From: Bauldia sp.
GTDB taxonomy: Bacteria > Pseudomonadota > Alphaproteobacteria > Rhizobiales > Kaistiaceae
NCBI RefSeq assembly: GCF_020442045.1
Contig: NZ_JAGRLA010000049.1
Span: forward strand, 1 to 33,679
Length of the DNA: 33,679 nt
Direction of reading: 5' to 3'
Under the pieces are notes generated by a model that made no database searches, was not told the DNA's origin, and worked only from the letters and a program-made list of their open reading frames with translations. Positions 7,097 through 15,040 of this stretch are shown here, piece by piece (positions within the stretch are counted from its first letter, which is position 1; each line of letters begins with the position of its first letter). Made by a program: the position numbers and the translations under genes.

Positions 7097-8190
7097 TGCA
7101 CCATGCCTCGGGCGTCGACCTTGACGGCGCCGAGGACCTTGTCGCCGCGGATGAAGACCACGCGGTCGAACAGGTTGGATACCGGGCAGACATGGTTCGG
7201 CGTTATCCGGACGAGGTCGCCGACCGCCGGCTTGTCGGCGAGCTTCGAGATGTCGAGGTAGCCGTGTTCCTCGTTGACCGCATAAACCGGAGCATCGCCC
7301 AGCGCATGGACCACGCCGTATCCTTCGAGGCCGAGCAAATCCATGGTCAGGGTCTTGGAACCGGCATCGATCAGCGCACGATCCGCCGTCGGGACGCTGA
7401 CGACGGTCGACAACACGGTGAAGGCGCAATCATCCCAGTCGCAGGCGCCGGCCGCCATCTCCGCGCGGTCGCAATAGATATAGGTGCCGGCCCGGTATTC
7501 GGTCCCGACATCGATTCCCTCGTCGCTCCACATATCCGGAGTGCCGCCAATGCTGATCACCTCGGTCTTCAGACCGGCCGCATCGATCAGGTCGCGCGCC
7601 TTGACGAGGAAATCCGCCATCCGGCGCCGCATGCCGGGCGCCGGATAGGTCATCAGTCCCTTATAGGCGATGCCGGGCGTGGCATCGATCTCGCGGGCGA
7701 GCGCCAGCGCCTCCTCGGGAGATTGGGCGCCATTCCGCTCGCCGCCCGTGTCGCACTCGACCAGCACGCCGATATCGGCACCGGCTTGGCGTCCGGCCTC
7801 GCCCAGGCCCCTGACGACAACCGAATTGTCAGCGACGACCGTCATCTTGACCCGCTTCGCGAGCGCCGCGAGCCGTCTCAATTTCGAGGCGCCGACGATG
7901 TTGAAGGTGAGCAGCAGATCGTCGATCCCAGCTTCGGCCATCACCTCGGCTTCGCCGAGCTTCTGCACCGTGATGCCCCTGGCGCCGAGGGCGATCTGGT
8001 AGCGGGCGAGAGCCGCCAGCTTGTGGGTCTTGATATGGGGGCGGTTGGCGATGCCGATTGCGTCGCATCTTTCCTGCCAGCGCCTGAGGTTGCGATCGAC
8101 AATGTCGATGTCGATCACCGGCACCGGCGTCTCGAGCTCGTCGATACTCATGCCGGCGGCCTCGAAGGTGAAGAAGTCGAGAATGTCCAT
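7093..8190 (-). CDS. D-serine dehydratase/D-threonine aldolase-like PLP enzyme
   Basis: A 365-residue fold-type III (alanine-racemase-like) PLP enzyme from ATG 8190; ATG 8151 (MSIDELETPVPVID) with GAGG 8 bases upstream is a plausible shorter start and fits family N-termini better. The PLP lysine lies in RPHIKTHK (residues 50-57). The C-terminal metal site shows EEHGYLD and PNHVCPVSN. The HxC arrangement matches the zinc ligands of eukaryotic-type D-serine dehydratase, whereas classical D-threonine aldolase has HxD. This favours dehydratase/elimination chemistry, but aldolase activity cannot be excluded. The gene starts 5 bases after the SDR stop and ends in a 4-base overlap with the SelA-like gene, so it is translationally coupled in the operon. 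Confidence 0.85.
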   Translation of the reverse strand: MDILDFFTFEAAGMSIDELETPVPVIDIDIVDRNLRRWQERCDAIGIANRPHIKTHKLAALARYQIALGARGITVQKLGEAEVMAEAGIDDLLLTFNIVGASKLRRLAALAKRVKMTVVADNSVVVRGLGEAGRQAGADIGVLVECDTGGERNGAQSPEEALALAREIDATPGIAYKGLMTYPAPGMRRRMADFLVKARDLIDAAGLKTEVISIGGTPDMWSDEGIDVGTEYRAGTYIYCDRAEMAAGACDWDDCAFTVLSTVVSVPTADRALIDAGSKTLTMDLLGLEGYGVVHALGDAPVYAVNEEHGYLDISKLADKPAVGDLVRITPNHVCPVSNLFDRVVFIRGDKVLGAVKVDARGMVQ

Positions 8191-8195
8191 TGGTG

Positions 8196-8966
8196 TCAAT
8201 CCGGATTGAGGCGGAAGTCGGCGCCCTCGGGCAGGATCTGGCCACCGTCGACGACGATGGTCGTTCCGGTAACATACTCGGCGTCGTCTGACGCGAAATA
8301 GAGGAATGCGTTGGCGATGTCGCGCGGGGTGCCGAGGCGGCCGAGCGGGACGGCATCCTCCATCGACTTGATGAAGCTCGCGCTGCGGTGGGCCTTCATG
8401 CCTTCGGTCAGGATGTTTCCCGGCTCGACGCCGTTGACGGTGATGCCGTAGCCGGCGAATTCGAGCGCCGCCGACTTGATGAAGCCGTTGATGCCGGCCT
8501 TGGTGGCCGAATAGTGGCCATGGCCGGGGCTGGTGACCCGCGGACCGGTGATCGACGACGTGAAGATCATCCGCCCGCTCTTCTGGGCCTTCATCGGGGG
8601 AAGTGCCGCCTGCGCCGCCAGGAAGGTCCCCTTGAGATTGACGGCCATCACCGAGTCCCATTCCTCGGCGCTGGTATTCTCGATCAGCGTCCAGGGGTAG
8701 ATGCCGGCATTCTGGACGAGGATGTCCAGACGGCCGAATGCGTCGAGTGTCTCGGCGACGATCGCCTCCGCGTCCTCCTTGCGGCTGGCATCGGCTTCCA
8801 GGAAGCGCGCCCCGAGGCGCTCGGCGGTGGCGGTGCCGGCGCCGACCTCGGTATCGCCGATCATCACGCTTGCGCCTTCCTCGATGAAGCGCTCCGCAAT
8901 TCCCTCGCCGATGCCGCGTGCCGCGCCGATGACGATCGCGATCTTGCCTTCGAGGCGCCCAGTCAT
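8196..8966 (-). CDS. SDR family NAD(P)-dependent oxidoreductase
   Basis: A 256-residue classical short-chain dehydrogenase. It has the cofactor motif GAARGIG (residues 14-20), NAG near residue 86, catalytic Ser138, Tyr152 and Lys156 (SSITGPR...HYSATKAG), and the C-terminal VVDGGQ. Asp38 in MIGDTE, at the end of beta-2, suggests NAD rather than NADP. Such enzymes oxidise or reduce sugar or hydroxy-acid alcohol groups. In this operon it probably oxidises the imported compound, or its hydroxyl beta to the amino group, before the PLP enzymes act. It lies 22 bases downstream of the permease gene. Confidence 0.88.
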   Translation of the reverse strand: MTGRLEGKIAIVIGAARGIGEGIAERFIEEGASVMIGDTEVGAGTATAERLGARFLEADASRKEDAEAIVAETLDAFGRLDILVQNAGIYPWTLIENTSAEEWDSVMAVNLKGTFLAAQAALPPMKAQKSGRMIFTSSITGPRVTSPGHGHYSATKAGINGFIKSAALEFAGYGITVNGVEPGNILTEGMKAHRSASFIKSMEDAVPLGRLGTPRDIANAFLYFASDDAEYVTGTTIVVDGGQILPEGADFRLNPD

Positions 8967-8988
8967 GCTTTGTCCCGTTCGTTTCCGG

Positions 8989-10026
8989 CTAGAGGTAGTA
9001 CCGCCTGACCGTATTCTTCATCGTGTCGAGCAGCACTGCGGCCAGCACCAGCCCGCCCTGGATCATCTGTGTGTAATGCGGCGGCATGCCCATGACGTTG
9101 ATCGCCGTCTGGATCGACGACAGCAGCAGGACGCCGGCGAAGACGCCGGACAGCCGGCCCGAGCCGCCCTTGAGGCTGACGCCGCCGATGACGACCGCGG
9201 CGAAGGCCTGGAAGAGCATGCCGATGCCGAGATTGGCCGTGGCGCCGGCGGTGCGCGAGGCGAGCAGCCAGCCGGCGAAGCCGGCGAGCATTCCCGACAG
9301 GATGAACGATGCCATGACGATCGCCCCGACCCGGATGCCGGCCCGATAGGTCGCGGTCTCGTTGCCGCCGATCATGGTGAGGTGGCGGCCGAACGGGGTC
9401 TTGGCGAGGATGAAGGCGAAGACGATATAGACCAGGATCAGCATCCAGGCGAGCAGCGGAATGCCGAGGATCTGGTCGACCGCCATGACGCGCATCGCAT
9501 CCGGAAGGCCATAGACCGAGCGGCCGCCGGACAAGGCCACGACCAGGCCGCGGGCCCAGATATAGGAAGCCAGGGTGACGATGAATGCGTTGATGCCGAG
9601 ACGGACCACGAGGGTGCCGTTGACGGTTCCGACGATGGCGCCGACCGCCAGCGCAATCAGCAGCGACACCGGGAAGTAGAGCCATCCCGGCTCCAGCACG
9701 ATGCCGCCACCGGCGCCGCCCGTGCCGAACATCAGCGCGATGACCATCGCCGCGAGCGCCATGACCGATTCGATCGAAAGGTCCATGTGGCCGGCGATCA
9801 GCGTCAGCGAGAGACCGACGGCGATGATGCCGATGAACGTCGAGTTCTGCAGGATGTTGAGGAATATGCCGATCTGCAGGAAGTCGGGGATCGTCAGCGA
9901 AAAGACGGCGAGAACGATCGCAAGGACGAACCAGACGAGATTGTCGAGGACGAACTCGAAGGCCGCGCGGCGCCGCGGCGGCATCTCGGACGTGCTGTGG
10001 GGGGCGGTAGCGGATTGAGTGGTCAT
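8989..10026 (-). CDS. CUT2 sugar ABC transporter permease (RbsC/FrcC family)
   Basis: A 345-residue integral inner-membrane protein with about 8-10 hydrophobic helices. It has typical RbsC-family stretches: IGIIAVGLSLTLIAGHMDLS near residue 75, GTLVVRLGINAFIVTLAS near 150, and GGVSLKGGSGRLSGVFAGVLL near 285. An N-terminal cytoplasmic tail of about 30 residues precedes the first helix. It would form a homodimeric channel working with the ATPase and binding protein of the same operon. It is separated from the binding-protein gene by 62 bases that contain a strong hairpin. Confidence 0.93.
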   Translation of the reverse strand: MTTQSATAPHSTSEMPPRRRAAFEFVLDNLVWFVLAIVLAVFSLTIPDFLQIGIFLNILQNSTFIGIIAVGLSLTLIAGHMDLSIESVMALAAMVIALMFGTGGAGGGIVLEPGWLYFPVSLLIALAVGAIVGTVNGTLVVRLGINAFIVTLASYIWARGLVVALSGGRSVYGLPDAMRVMAVDQILGIPLLAWMLILVYIVFAFILAKTPFGRHLTMIGGNETATYRAGIRVGAIVMASFILSGMLAGFAGWLLASRTAGATANLGIGMLFQAFAAVVIGGVSLKGGSGRLSGVFAGVLLLSSIQTAINVMGMPPHYTQMIQGGLVLAAVLLDTMKNTVRRYYL

Positions 10027-10049
10027 GGCCGTCGATCGATCGGATGGGT

Positions 10050-10075
10050 GGAGCGGGGGCCGAAGCCCCTGCTCC
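10050..10075 (-). other. Intercistronic UUCG-capped hairpin
   Basis: On the minus-strand transcript the 11-base arms GGAGCAGGGGC and GCCCCCGCUCC pair completely with one wobble, around a UUCG loop closed by C-G, an exceptionally stable tetraloop. There is no U-tract after it. It lies between the binding-protein stop (10089) and the permease start (10026). Such hairpins in binding-protein operons commonly protect the upstream mRNA from 3' exonucleases and so raise binding protein over permease; that role is inferred here. Confidence 0.75.
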
Positions 10076-10088
10076 GGATTTGTGATGG

Positions 10089-11141
10089 CTACTTGACCGA
10101 CATTACCGGCTCGCTCGGGGGCTTCAGGTTGCCCCAGAACTTCGGATCGTCGACATTGTCCTTGGTGATCGCGGCACCCGGGATCTTGATGTTCGGACCC
10201 CAGTCCTCGATCGTCAGGACGGATTCGAGGCCGGTGACGTCATAGGTGCCGGGCTCGATCTTCTCCTTGTTGACGACCTTGTCGGCAAACATCGCCAGCG
10301 CAGCAGCCTGGGCGTACATCGGCTGCTCGACCTCGACCTGTTCCCATCCCTTGCGGATGAGGTCGAGACCGACCGGCGCACCATTCGACGAAACCAGCAT
10401 GACATCGCCCGGCTTCTTGCCCTGCGCCTCGAGCACCGCGGCCACCGCAACCGCGAGATGGGCGGCGTGGACGAAGATCAGGTCAATGTCCGGATTGGTC
10501 AGGAGCTGGTCCTGGGCGATGTTGCCGGCGTTGGTGGCTTCCCACTGCATGGCCGGATGGGTGATGATGGTGACGTCGGGATTGGCCGCCATCTTCTCCT
10601 CGAAGCCCTGCTGGATCTCGAGGGTATAGGGATCGCCGGGATCGCCGAGGATCTGGAGCACCTTGCCCTTGGCCGAACCGTATTTCTCGGTGAGCAGGCG
10701 GGTGATCTGCTCCGCGGCGACATGGCCGATCTCGACCGTGCCGGCCACCGACGTGAAGTCCGACGGCGTCGAGGTGATCTGCCGGTCGAAGATCATGACC
10801 GGGATACCGGCGGCGCGCATCTTCTCGATGCCGGTCTTGGCGGCGTCGAAATCGACGGCCGCGAGGATCACCGCGGAGGGCTTCAGGTTGATCACGTCGT
10901 CGATCTGGCTGAGCTGGAGGTCGGTGCGGTTCTGGCCGTCAAGCGCGACGACCTCGTAGCCGACATCGCCCATGAACTTGGTGATCGCGTCGATCGAGCC
11001 GGTCTGGAATTCGTCGAGCAGCGTTGGCACCAGATAGTAGATCTTGCCTTTCATGTCCGCGGCCGCCGCGGCGGTGACCGCCGTTGCGGCCAGCGCGATC
11101 GCCAGGATCGCACCCGTAATGGAACGCAGTAGTGTCTTCAT
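10089..11141 (-). CDS. CUT2 sugar-binding protein (RbsB/FrcB family)
   Basis: A 350-residue periplasmic binding protein with a signal peptide of about 28 residues ([20 protein letters not shown]..., then AAAADMKG). The mature part has the two-lobe pattern of Peripla_BP_4: [17 protein letters not shown], then [28 protein letters not shown] and [10 protein letters not shown] later segment reads [22 protein letters not shown]. The ligand is not predictable; family members bind pentoses, hexoses, polyols, aminosugars or autoinducer-2. It starts at ATG 11141 in an ATGA overlap with the ATPase stop. Confidence 0.92.
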   Translation of the reverse strand: MKTLLRSITGAILAIALAATAVTAAAAADMKGKIYYLVPTLLDEFQTGSIDAITKFMGDVGYEVVALDGQNRTDLQLSQIDDVINLKPSAVILAAVDFDAAKTGIEKMRAAGIPVMIFDRQITSTPSDFTSVAGTVEIGHVAAEQITRLLTEKYGSAKGKVLQILGDPGDPYTLEIQQGFEEKMAANPDVTIITHPAMQWEATNAGNIAQDQLLTNPDIDLIFVHAAHLAVAVAAVLEAQGKKPGDVMLVSSNGAPVGLDLIRKGWEQVEVEQPMYAQAAALAMFADKVVNKEKIEPGTYDVTGLESVLTIEDWGPNIKIPGAAITKDNVDDPKFWGNLKPPSEPVMSVK

Positions 11142-11935
11142 GTTCCTGCTCCGGTTTCCGGTTGGTTTGCCAGCCCCTTGGCGACGCGTTCGATGCCGCC
11201 GGTGATCATGTGCACGACTTCGTCGGGGCTGGTTTGAGAAGTCAGGACGTCACCGGCAACAACTCCCTGGCGCAGGACGACGATGCGATCGGCGACCGCG
11301 AAGGCCTGCGCCATCACATGGGTGATGATCATCACGCCGATTCCGCGCTGGCGGACGCGTTCGACCATCTCCAGGCCGCGACGGGTCTGTTCGACGCCGA
11401 GCGCGGCAAAAGGTTCGTCGAGCAGCACGAGCTTGCCGCCCCAGTGGACGAAGCGATTGAGCTCGATGGCCTGTCGCTGTCCGCCGGAGAGATGCTCGAC
11501 ATTGACCCTGAGCGACGGGATGTTGGTGCCGCCCTCCTCGAGGGCCCTGGCCGTCTCCGCTTCCATGTCGCGCTGCCGCAGGATCGGGATGCCGAGGATC
11601 TTGCGGGTCAGCTCGCGGCCCATGAAGAAGTTCGACACGACATCGACATTGGTGCACAGCGACAGGTCCTGGTAGACGGTCTCGATCCCGGCTTCCTTGG
11701 CGTCGGCCGGCGATTCGAAATGCCTTTCCTTGCCCTCGAAGATGATCTTGCCGGACGATGCCGGCTGGCCGCCGGCGATGATCTTGACGAGGGTCGATTT
11801 GCCGGCTCCGTTGTCGCCGAGAAGGGCGACGACCTCACCGCCACTGACGTCGAAGCTGACTCCCCGCAGCGCCTCGATGGCGCCGAAGTTCTTGCGGATA
11901 TCCTCGAGACGGAGAAGGGGGGTCTGGTCGGTCAT
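11138..11935 (-). CDS. CUT2 sugar ABC transporter ATPase (single domain, FrcA-like)
   Basis: A 265-residue ATPase from ATG 11935. It has Walker [10 protein letters not shown] (residues 40-48), Q-loop near VYQDLSLC, signature LSGGQRQ (149-155), Walker B LVLLDEP (169-175) and His206 in IITHV. It has one nucleotide-binding domain, unlike the tandem-domain RbsA, so it resembles FrcA of fructose transporters and would act as a homodimer. It overlaps both neighbours by 4 bases (ATGA at 11932-11935 and 11138-11141), showing strict operon organisation and translational coupling. Confidence 0.93.
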   Translation of the reverse strand: MTDQTPLLRLEDIRKNFGAIEALRGVSFDVSGGEVVALLGDNGAGKSTLVKIIAGGQPASSGKIIFEGKERHFESPADAKEAGIETVYQDLSLCTNVDVVSNFFMGRELTRKILGIPILRQRDMEAETARALEEGGTNIPSLRVNVEHLSGGQRQAIELNRFVHWGGKLVLLDEPFAALGVEQTRRGLEMVERVRQRGIGVMIITHVMAQAFAVADRIVVLRQGVVAGDVLTSQTSPDEVVHMITGGIERVAKGLANQPETGAGT

Positions 11936-13116
11936 GCAGCTCTCGCCTTGCCGATATCGCGCATGATCGGGTCGCGGTCGGCGCGGTCTTCGTTCTGGGT
12001 GAACAGGATGCCGAAACGGGGCGACAGGACGCCCGAAACGGCAAGCGCGGCGGCGCCCCTGAGCACCGCGTCCTGGCCGGCCGGCGACGAGATCAGCCGC
12101 TCCGCGCGTCGATTGCCGCGGGCGGCGACCGAATTCGGCAGCGGCGAAGCCGCCTCGATCAGCTTGGCCAGGAGGTTGTTGGGCGCGAGCCCGCCGAGGA
12201 TGATGGTGGCCGGGTCGAACAGGTTTTCGATCGTCACCACGGCCGATTGCAGGATCGGGGCGACCTCCTCGAGCCATGCCGCTTCGCCGATGTCGCCGGA
12301 CCGCCGTTCGTAGGCCTCGAGGGAAAGATAGCGTTCGAGGCAACCGCGGTTGCCACATGGACACGGATCGCCGCCGGGAATGGCTGGTATGTGTCCAATC
12401 TCACCGGCATTTCCCCATGCGCCCCGCAGGGCGACACCGTCATGGACCATGCTGCCGCCGAGGCCGACGCCGAAGTAAAGGTAGTAGAAGTCGCGGAACC
12501 GGTTGCCGAGGCCGTAAAGGTGCTCGCCATGCGCCGCGGCGGAGAGATCGACCTCGATGAAGGCGGGAAGCCGGGTTGCGGTGGCCAGCCGGTCGCGGAC
12601 CGGCACGTCCTTCCAGCCCTGGAGCGTCGTCGGACCGACGAAGCTCATCGATTCCACGCCGAACGGTCCGGGCATCGCCATTCCGACGCCGAGCATGCGA
12701 CCCTCCGGCCGCAGTGCCGACAGGCCGGCGACCAGCGTCTCGATTTCCCTGAAGGCGGTATCGGGATCGACGTGGGGGAGCGCATGCTCGTCGCGGCCGA
12801 TGATCTCGCCGGCGAGATTGATCAGCGCCGCCTCTATCCCGCGCGGAGTGACATGGAGGCCAATGGCGAAGCCGCCTTCCGGATCGAGTTCCAGTGTGCT
12901 GGCCGGCGAGCCGCGTCCGCGCGGTTCTTCGCGGCGGGCCAGCAGAAAGCCCTGTTCCTCAAGCTCGCGGATGATGTTCGAGACGGTCTGGATGGTCAGT
13001 CCGACGCGCTTGGCGATGGCGGCGCGGGTGATCGGTCCGTGGAGCCGGATCGTCTCCAGAACGATCCGCCGATTATACGGCCGGCCGAACTCCTGATTGG
13101 TACCGCGCAACACCAT
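11932..13116 (-). CDS. ROK family transcriptional regulator
   Basis: A 394-residue protein. It has an N-terminal winged helix (about residues 15-62: RRIVLETIRLHGPITRAAIA then SNIIRELEEQGFL) and a ROK sugar-sensing domain. The ROK zinc motif is complete: GEIGHIPAIPGGDPCPCGNR with His242, Cys252, Cys254 and Cys259. The kinase phosphate loop DxGxT is replaced by GLHVTPRG, so it is a regulator, not a kinase. As first gene of the operon it probably senses the imported sugar-like ligand and controls its own promoter. The start is ATG 13116; the ribosome site is weak, and GTG 13113 and TTG 13110 are in-frame alternatives. AT-rich inverted repeats 45-75 bases upstream are candidate operators. Confidence 0.9.
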   Translation of the reverse strand: MVLRGTNQEFGRPYNRRIVLETIRLHGPITRAAIAKRVGLTIQTVSNIIRELEEQGFLLARREEPRGRGSPASTLELDPEGGFAIGLHVTPRGIEAALINLAGEIIGRDEHALPHVDPDTAFREIETLVAGLSALRPEGRMLGVGMAMPGPFGVESMSFVGPTTLQGWKDVPVRDRLATATRLPAFIEVDLSAAAHGEHLYGLGNRFRDFYYLYFGVGLGGSMVHDGVALRGAWGNAGEIGHIPAIPGGDPCPCGNRGCLERYLSLEAYERRSGDIGEAAWLEEVAPILQSAVVTIENLFDPATIILGGLAPNNLLAKLIEAASPLPNSVAARGNRRAERLISSPAGQDAVLRGAAALAVSGVLSPRFGILFTQNEDRADRDPIMRDIGKARAA

Positions 13117-13472
13117 TCTTGCGGGAGCCCCGTTTGACCCGATCCCGCCATCATGTCGGCTAACAAATGTTAATGCAAATGGAATTAATAAATCACATCG
13201 CGTGTTCCGCGGGCTGTATTCTTGGCGGCTGTTCGCTTTCCAATGGGAACTCCGGAAGGCGAGAGTGGTTCAGCGCCGCGGTCACGGCGCCTGGTCCGCC
13301 CAATACGTTGAGCGAAAAGCCTCATGCGGGGACGCTACGTGGTGCACGCGGCGGCCGGAGTCGGTAGAATGCCGTGTCTGCGTCGCCAATCTGGTACCGG
13401 CGTTGACAGGCCTCTCCAGGCGGCCGGCCCGCCGGCCCCCCGGATTTCGAGGTCAATTGGGAGGAAATACCT
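13117..13472. promoter_or_regulatory. Divergent control region between the ROK/ABC operon and the fds operon
   Basis: A 356-bp stretch without a supported gene. The left part is AT-rich for this genome and contains TAACA-AA-TGTTA (13161-13172) overlapping the wider TTAAT...ATTAA pair (13170-13188), likely operator DNA for the ROK regulator. The right part has a GC-rich hairpin, GGCCGGC/GCCGGCC (13422-13437), and the ribosome site GGGAGGA (13459-13465) for fdsB. TTGACA at 13403-13408 lacks a matching -10. No cysteine pattern of an fdsG remnant was found in any frame I read, and the space is too short for a full fdsG. Confidence 0.5.
13161..13188. promoter_or_regulatory. Candidate ROK operator
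   Basis: Two overlapping AT-rich inverted repeats: TAACA-AA-TGTTA (13161-13172) and TTAAT-9 bp-ATTAA (13170-13188). ROK repressors such as NagC and Mlc bind AT-rich dyads, and this lies 45-72 bases upstream of the ROK start codon. Assignment to this regulator is inference from position and composition. Confidence 0.4.
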
Positions 13473-15029
13473 TTGCCGGCCCGTATCTTTGTGCCGAGGG
13501 ATTCTGCCGCCGTAGCCGTCGGCGCGGACAGCGTCGCCCGCGCCTTCGCCGACGCCGCCGCTCGCCGCGGGATCGATCTCGAGATCGTCCGGACCGGCTC
13601 GCGCGGCCTCTACTGGGCCGAGCCGATGGTCGAGGTCGAGACGCCCGGCGGTCGCGTCGCCTACGGCCCGGTCGGGGACGGCGACGTCGAAGCGCTGCTC
13701 GATGCGGGCATCCTCGACGGTGGCGCGCATCCGACTCGGCTCGGGCCGACCGACGCGATCCCCTGGTTGCAGCGGCAGACCCGGTTGACCTTCGCCCGCT
13801 GCGGCGTGATTGACCCGCTGGCGTTGGATGCATACCGGTCGCTCGGCGGCTATCGCGGTCTGTCCCGCGCGCTTTCGCTGGGAGCGGAAGCAACGATCGC
13901 CGAGGTCGAGGCGTCGGGTTTGCGCGGTCGCGGCGGGGCCGGCTTCCCGACCGGCCGGAAATGGCGCACGGTCGCCGAGGCGCAGGCGGAGCGGAAATAT
14001 ATCGTCTGCAATGCCGACGAGGGTGATTCCGGGACATTCGCCGACCGGATGCTGATGGAAGGCGACCCGTTCCTGCTGATCGAGGGGATGACGATTGCCG
14101 GCTTCGCGGTCGGGGCGTCGAAGGGCTTCATCTACATCCGCTCGGAATATCCCGATGCGATCGCGACGCTCGACGCGGCGCTGGCGGCGGCGAGGCGGGC
14201 GGGGCTTCTCGGACCGCGTGCCGGTGACGGCGGGGTCGCCTTCGATATCGAGATCAGGGTTGGCGCGGGGTCCTACGTCTGCGGCGAGGAGACCGCGTTG
14301 CTCGAAAGCCTCGAGGGGCGGCGCGGCGTGGTCCGTGCCCGCCCGCCGCTTCCGGCCCACAAGGGTGCCTTCGGCAAGCCGACGGTGGTCAATAATGTCC
14401 TGAGTTTCGCCGCGGTCCCGTTCATCCTTCAGGAAGGGGCGAGCGCCTATGCGGATCTGGGCATTGGCCGGTCGCGCGGAACGATGCCGATCCAGCTCGC
14501 CGGCATGGCGAGGTATGGCGGTCTGTTCGAGACCGGCTTCGGTATGACGCTGGGCGAGCTGGTGGACGACATCGGTGGCGGTACATGGAACGACCGGCCG
14601 GTCAGGGCTGTCCAGGTCGGCGGGCCGCTCGGCGCCTATTTCCCGCGCGCCCTGTTCGACACGCCTTTCGACTATGAGGCCTTCGCCGCCCGCGACGGCC
14701 TGATCGGCCACGGCGGCATCGTCGTCTTCGACGACAGCGTCGACATGGCACGCCAGGCACGGTTCGCGATGGAATTCTGTGCGCTGGAATCCTGCGGGAA
14801 ATGCACGCCCTGCCGGATCGGCTCGACCCGTGGTGTCGAGACCATCGACAGGATCCGCGATGGCGTGGCGCGGGGAGCCAGCGTCACCATTCTCGAAGAC
14901 CTCTGCAACACGATGAAATACGGGTCTCTCTGTGCACTTGGCGGTTTCACGCCCTATCCTGTTATGAGTGCGCTCACGCATTTCCCGGAAGATTTCGGCC
15001 TCGAGGCCGAAACGACCGCGGCACAGTAG
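13473..15029 (+). CDS. fdsB: NAD-dependent formate dehydrogenase beta subunit FdsB
   Basis: A 518-residue NuoF-like diaphorase subunit. It starts at TTG 13473 with a strong GGGAGGA site 7 bases upstream; no ATG fits as well. Residues 1-90 are the thioredoxin-like region found in FdsB. The NAD/FMN motif is GLRGRGGAGFPTGRKW (149-164). The N3-type [4Fe-4S] cluster ligands are Cys441, Cys444 and Cys447 (ESCGKCTPCRIG) and Cys487. It passes electrons from FdsA to NAD+ via FMN in the cytoplasm. It is first in fdsB-fdsA-fdhD-fdsD; its stop codon TAG lies inside the fdsA ribosome site. The gamma subunit gene fdsG, which normally precedes fdsB, is absent here. Confidence 0.93.
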   Translation: MPARIFVPRDSAAVAVGADSVARAFADAAARRGIDLEIVRTGSRGLYWAEPMVEVETPGGRVAYGPVGDGDVEALLDAGILDGGAHPTRLGPTDAIPWLQRQTRLTFARCGVIDPLALDAYRSLGGYRGLSRALSLGAEATIAEVEASGLRGRGGAGFPTGRKWRTVAEAQAERKYIVCNADEGDSGTFADRMLMEGDPFLLIEGMTIAGFAVGASKGFIYIRSEYPDAIATLDAALAAARRAGLLGPRAGDGGVAFDIEIRVGAGSYVCGEETALLESLEGRRGVVRARPPLPAHKGAFGKPTVVNNVLSFAAVPFILQEGASAYADLGIGRSRGTMPIQLAGMARYGGLFETGFGMTLGELVDDIGGGTWNDRPVRAVQVGGPLGAYFPRALFDTPFDYEAFAARDGLIGHGGIVVFDDSVDMARQARFAMEFCALESCGKCTPCRIGSTRGVETIDRIRDGVARGASVTILEDLCNTMKYGSLCALGGFTPYPVMSALTHFPEDFGLEAETTAAQ

Positions 15030-15040
15030 GAGGAAGCCTC

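Noticed and set aside
13170..13188. CtrA site (TTAA-N7-TTAA)
   Set aside because: The two TTAA elements are 11 bases apart, not 7.
13392..13407. Sigma-54 promoter TGGTAC-N5-TTGAC before fdsB
   Set aside because: The -24 element fits but the essential GC of the -12 element is GA, and there is no activator gene nearby.
13335..14981. Long minus-strand open frame opposite fdsB
   Set aside because: The plus strand encodes a complete FdsB with all cofactor motifs; the antisense translation has no domain and low-complexity composition.
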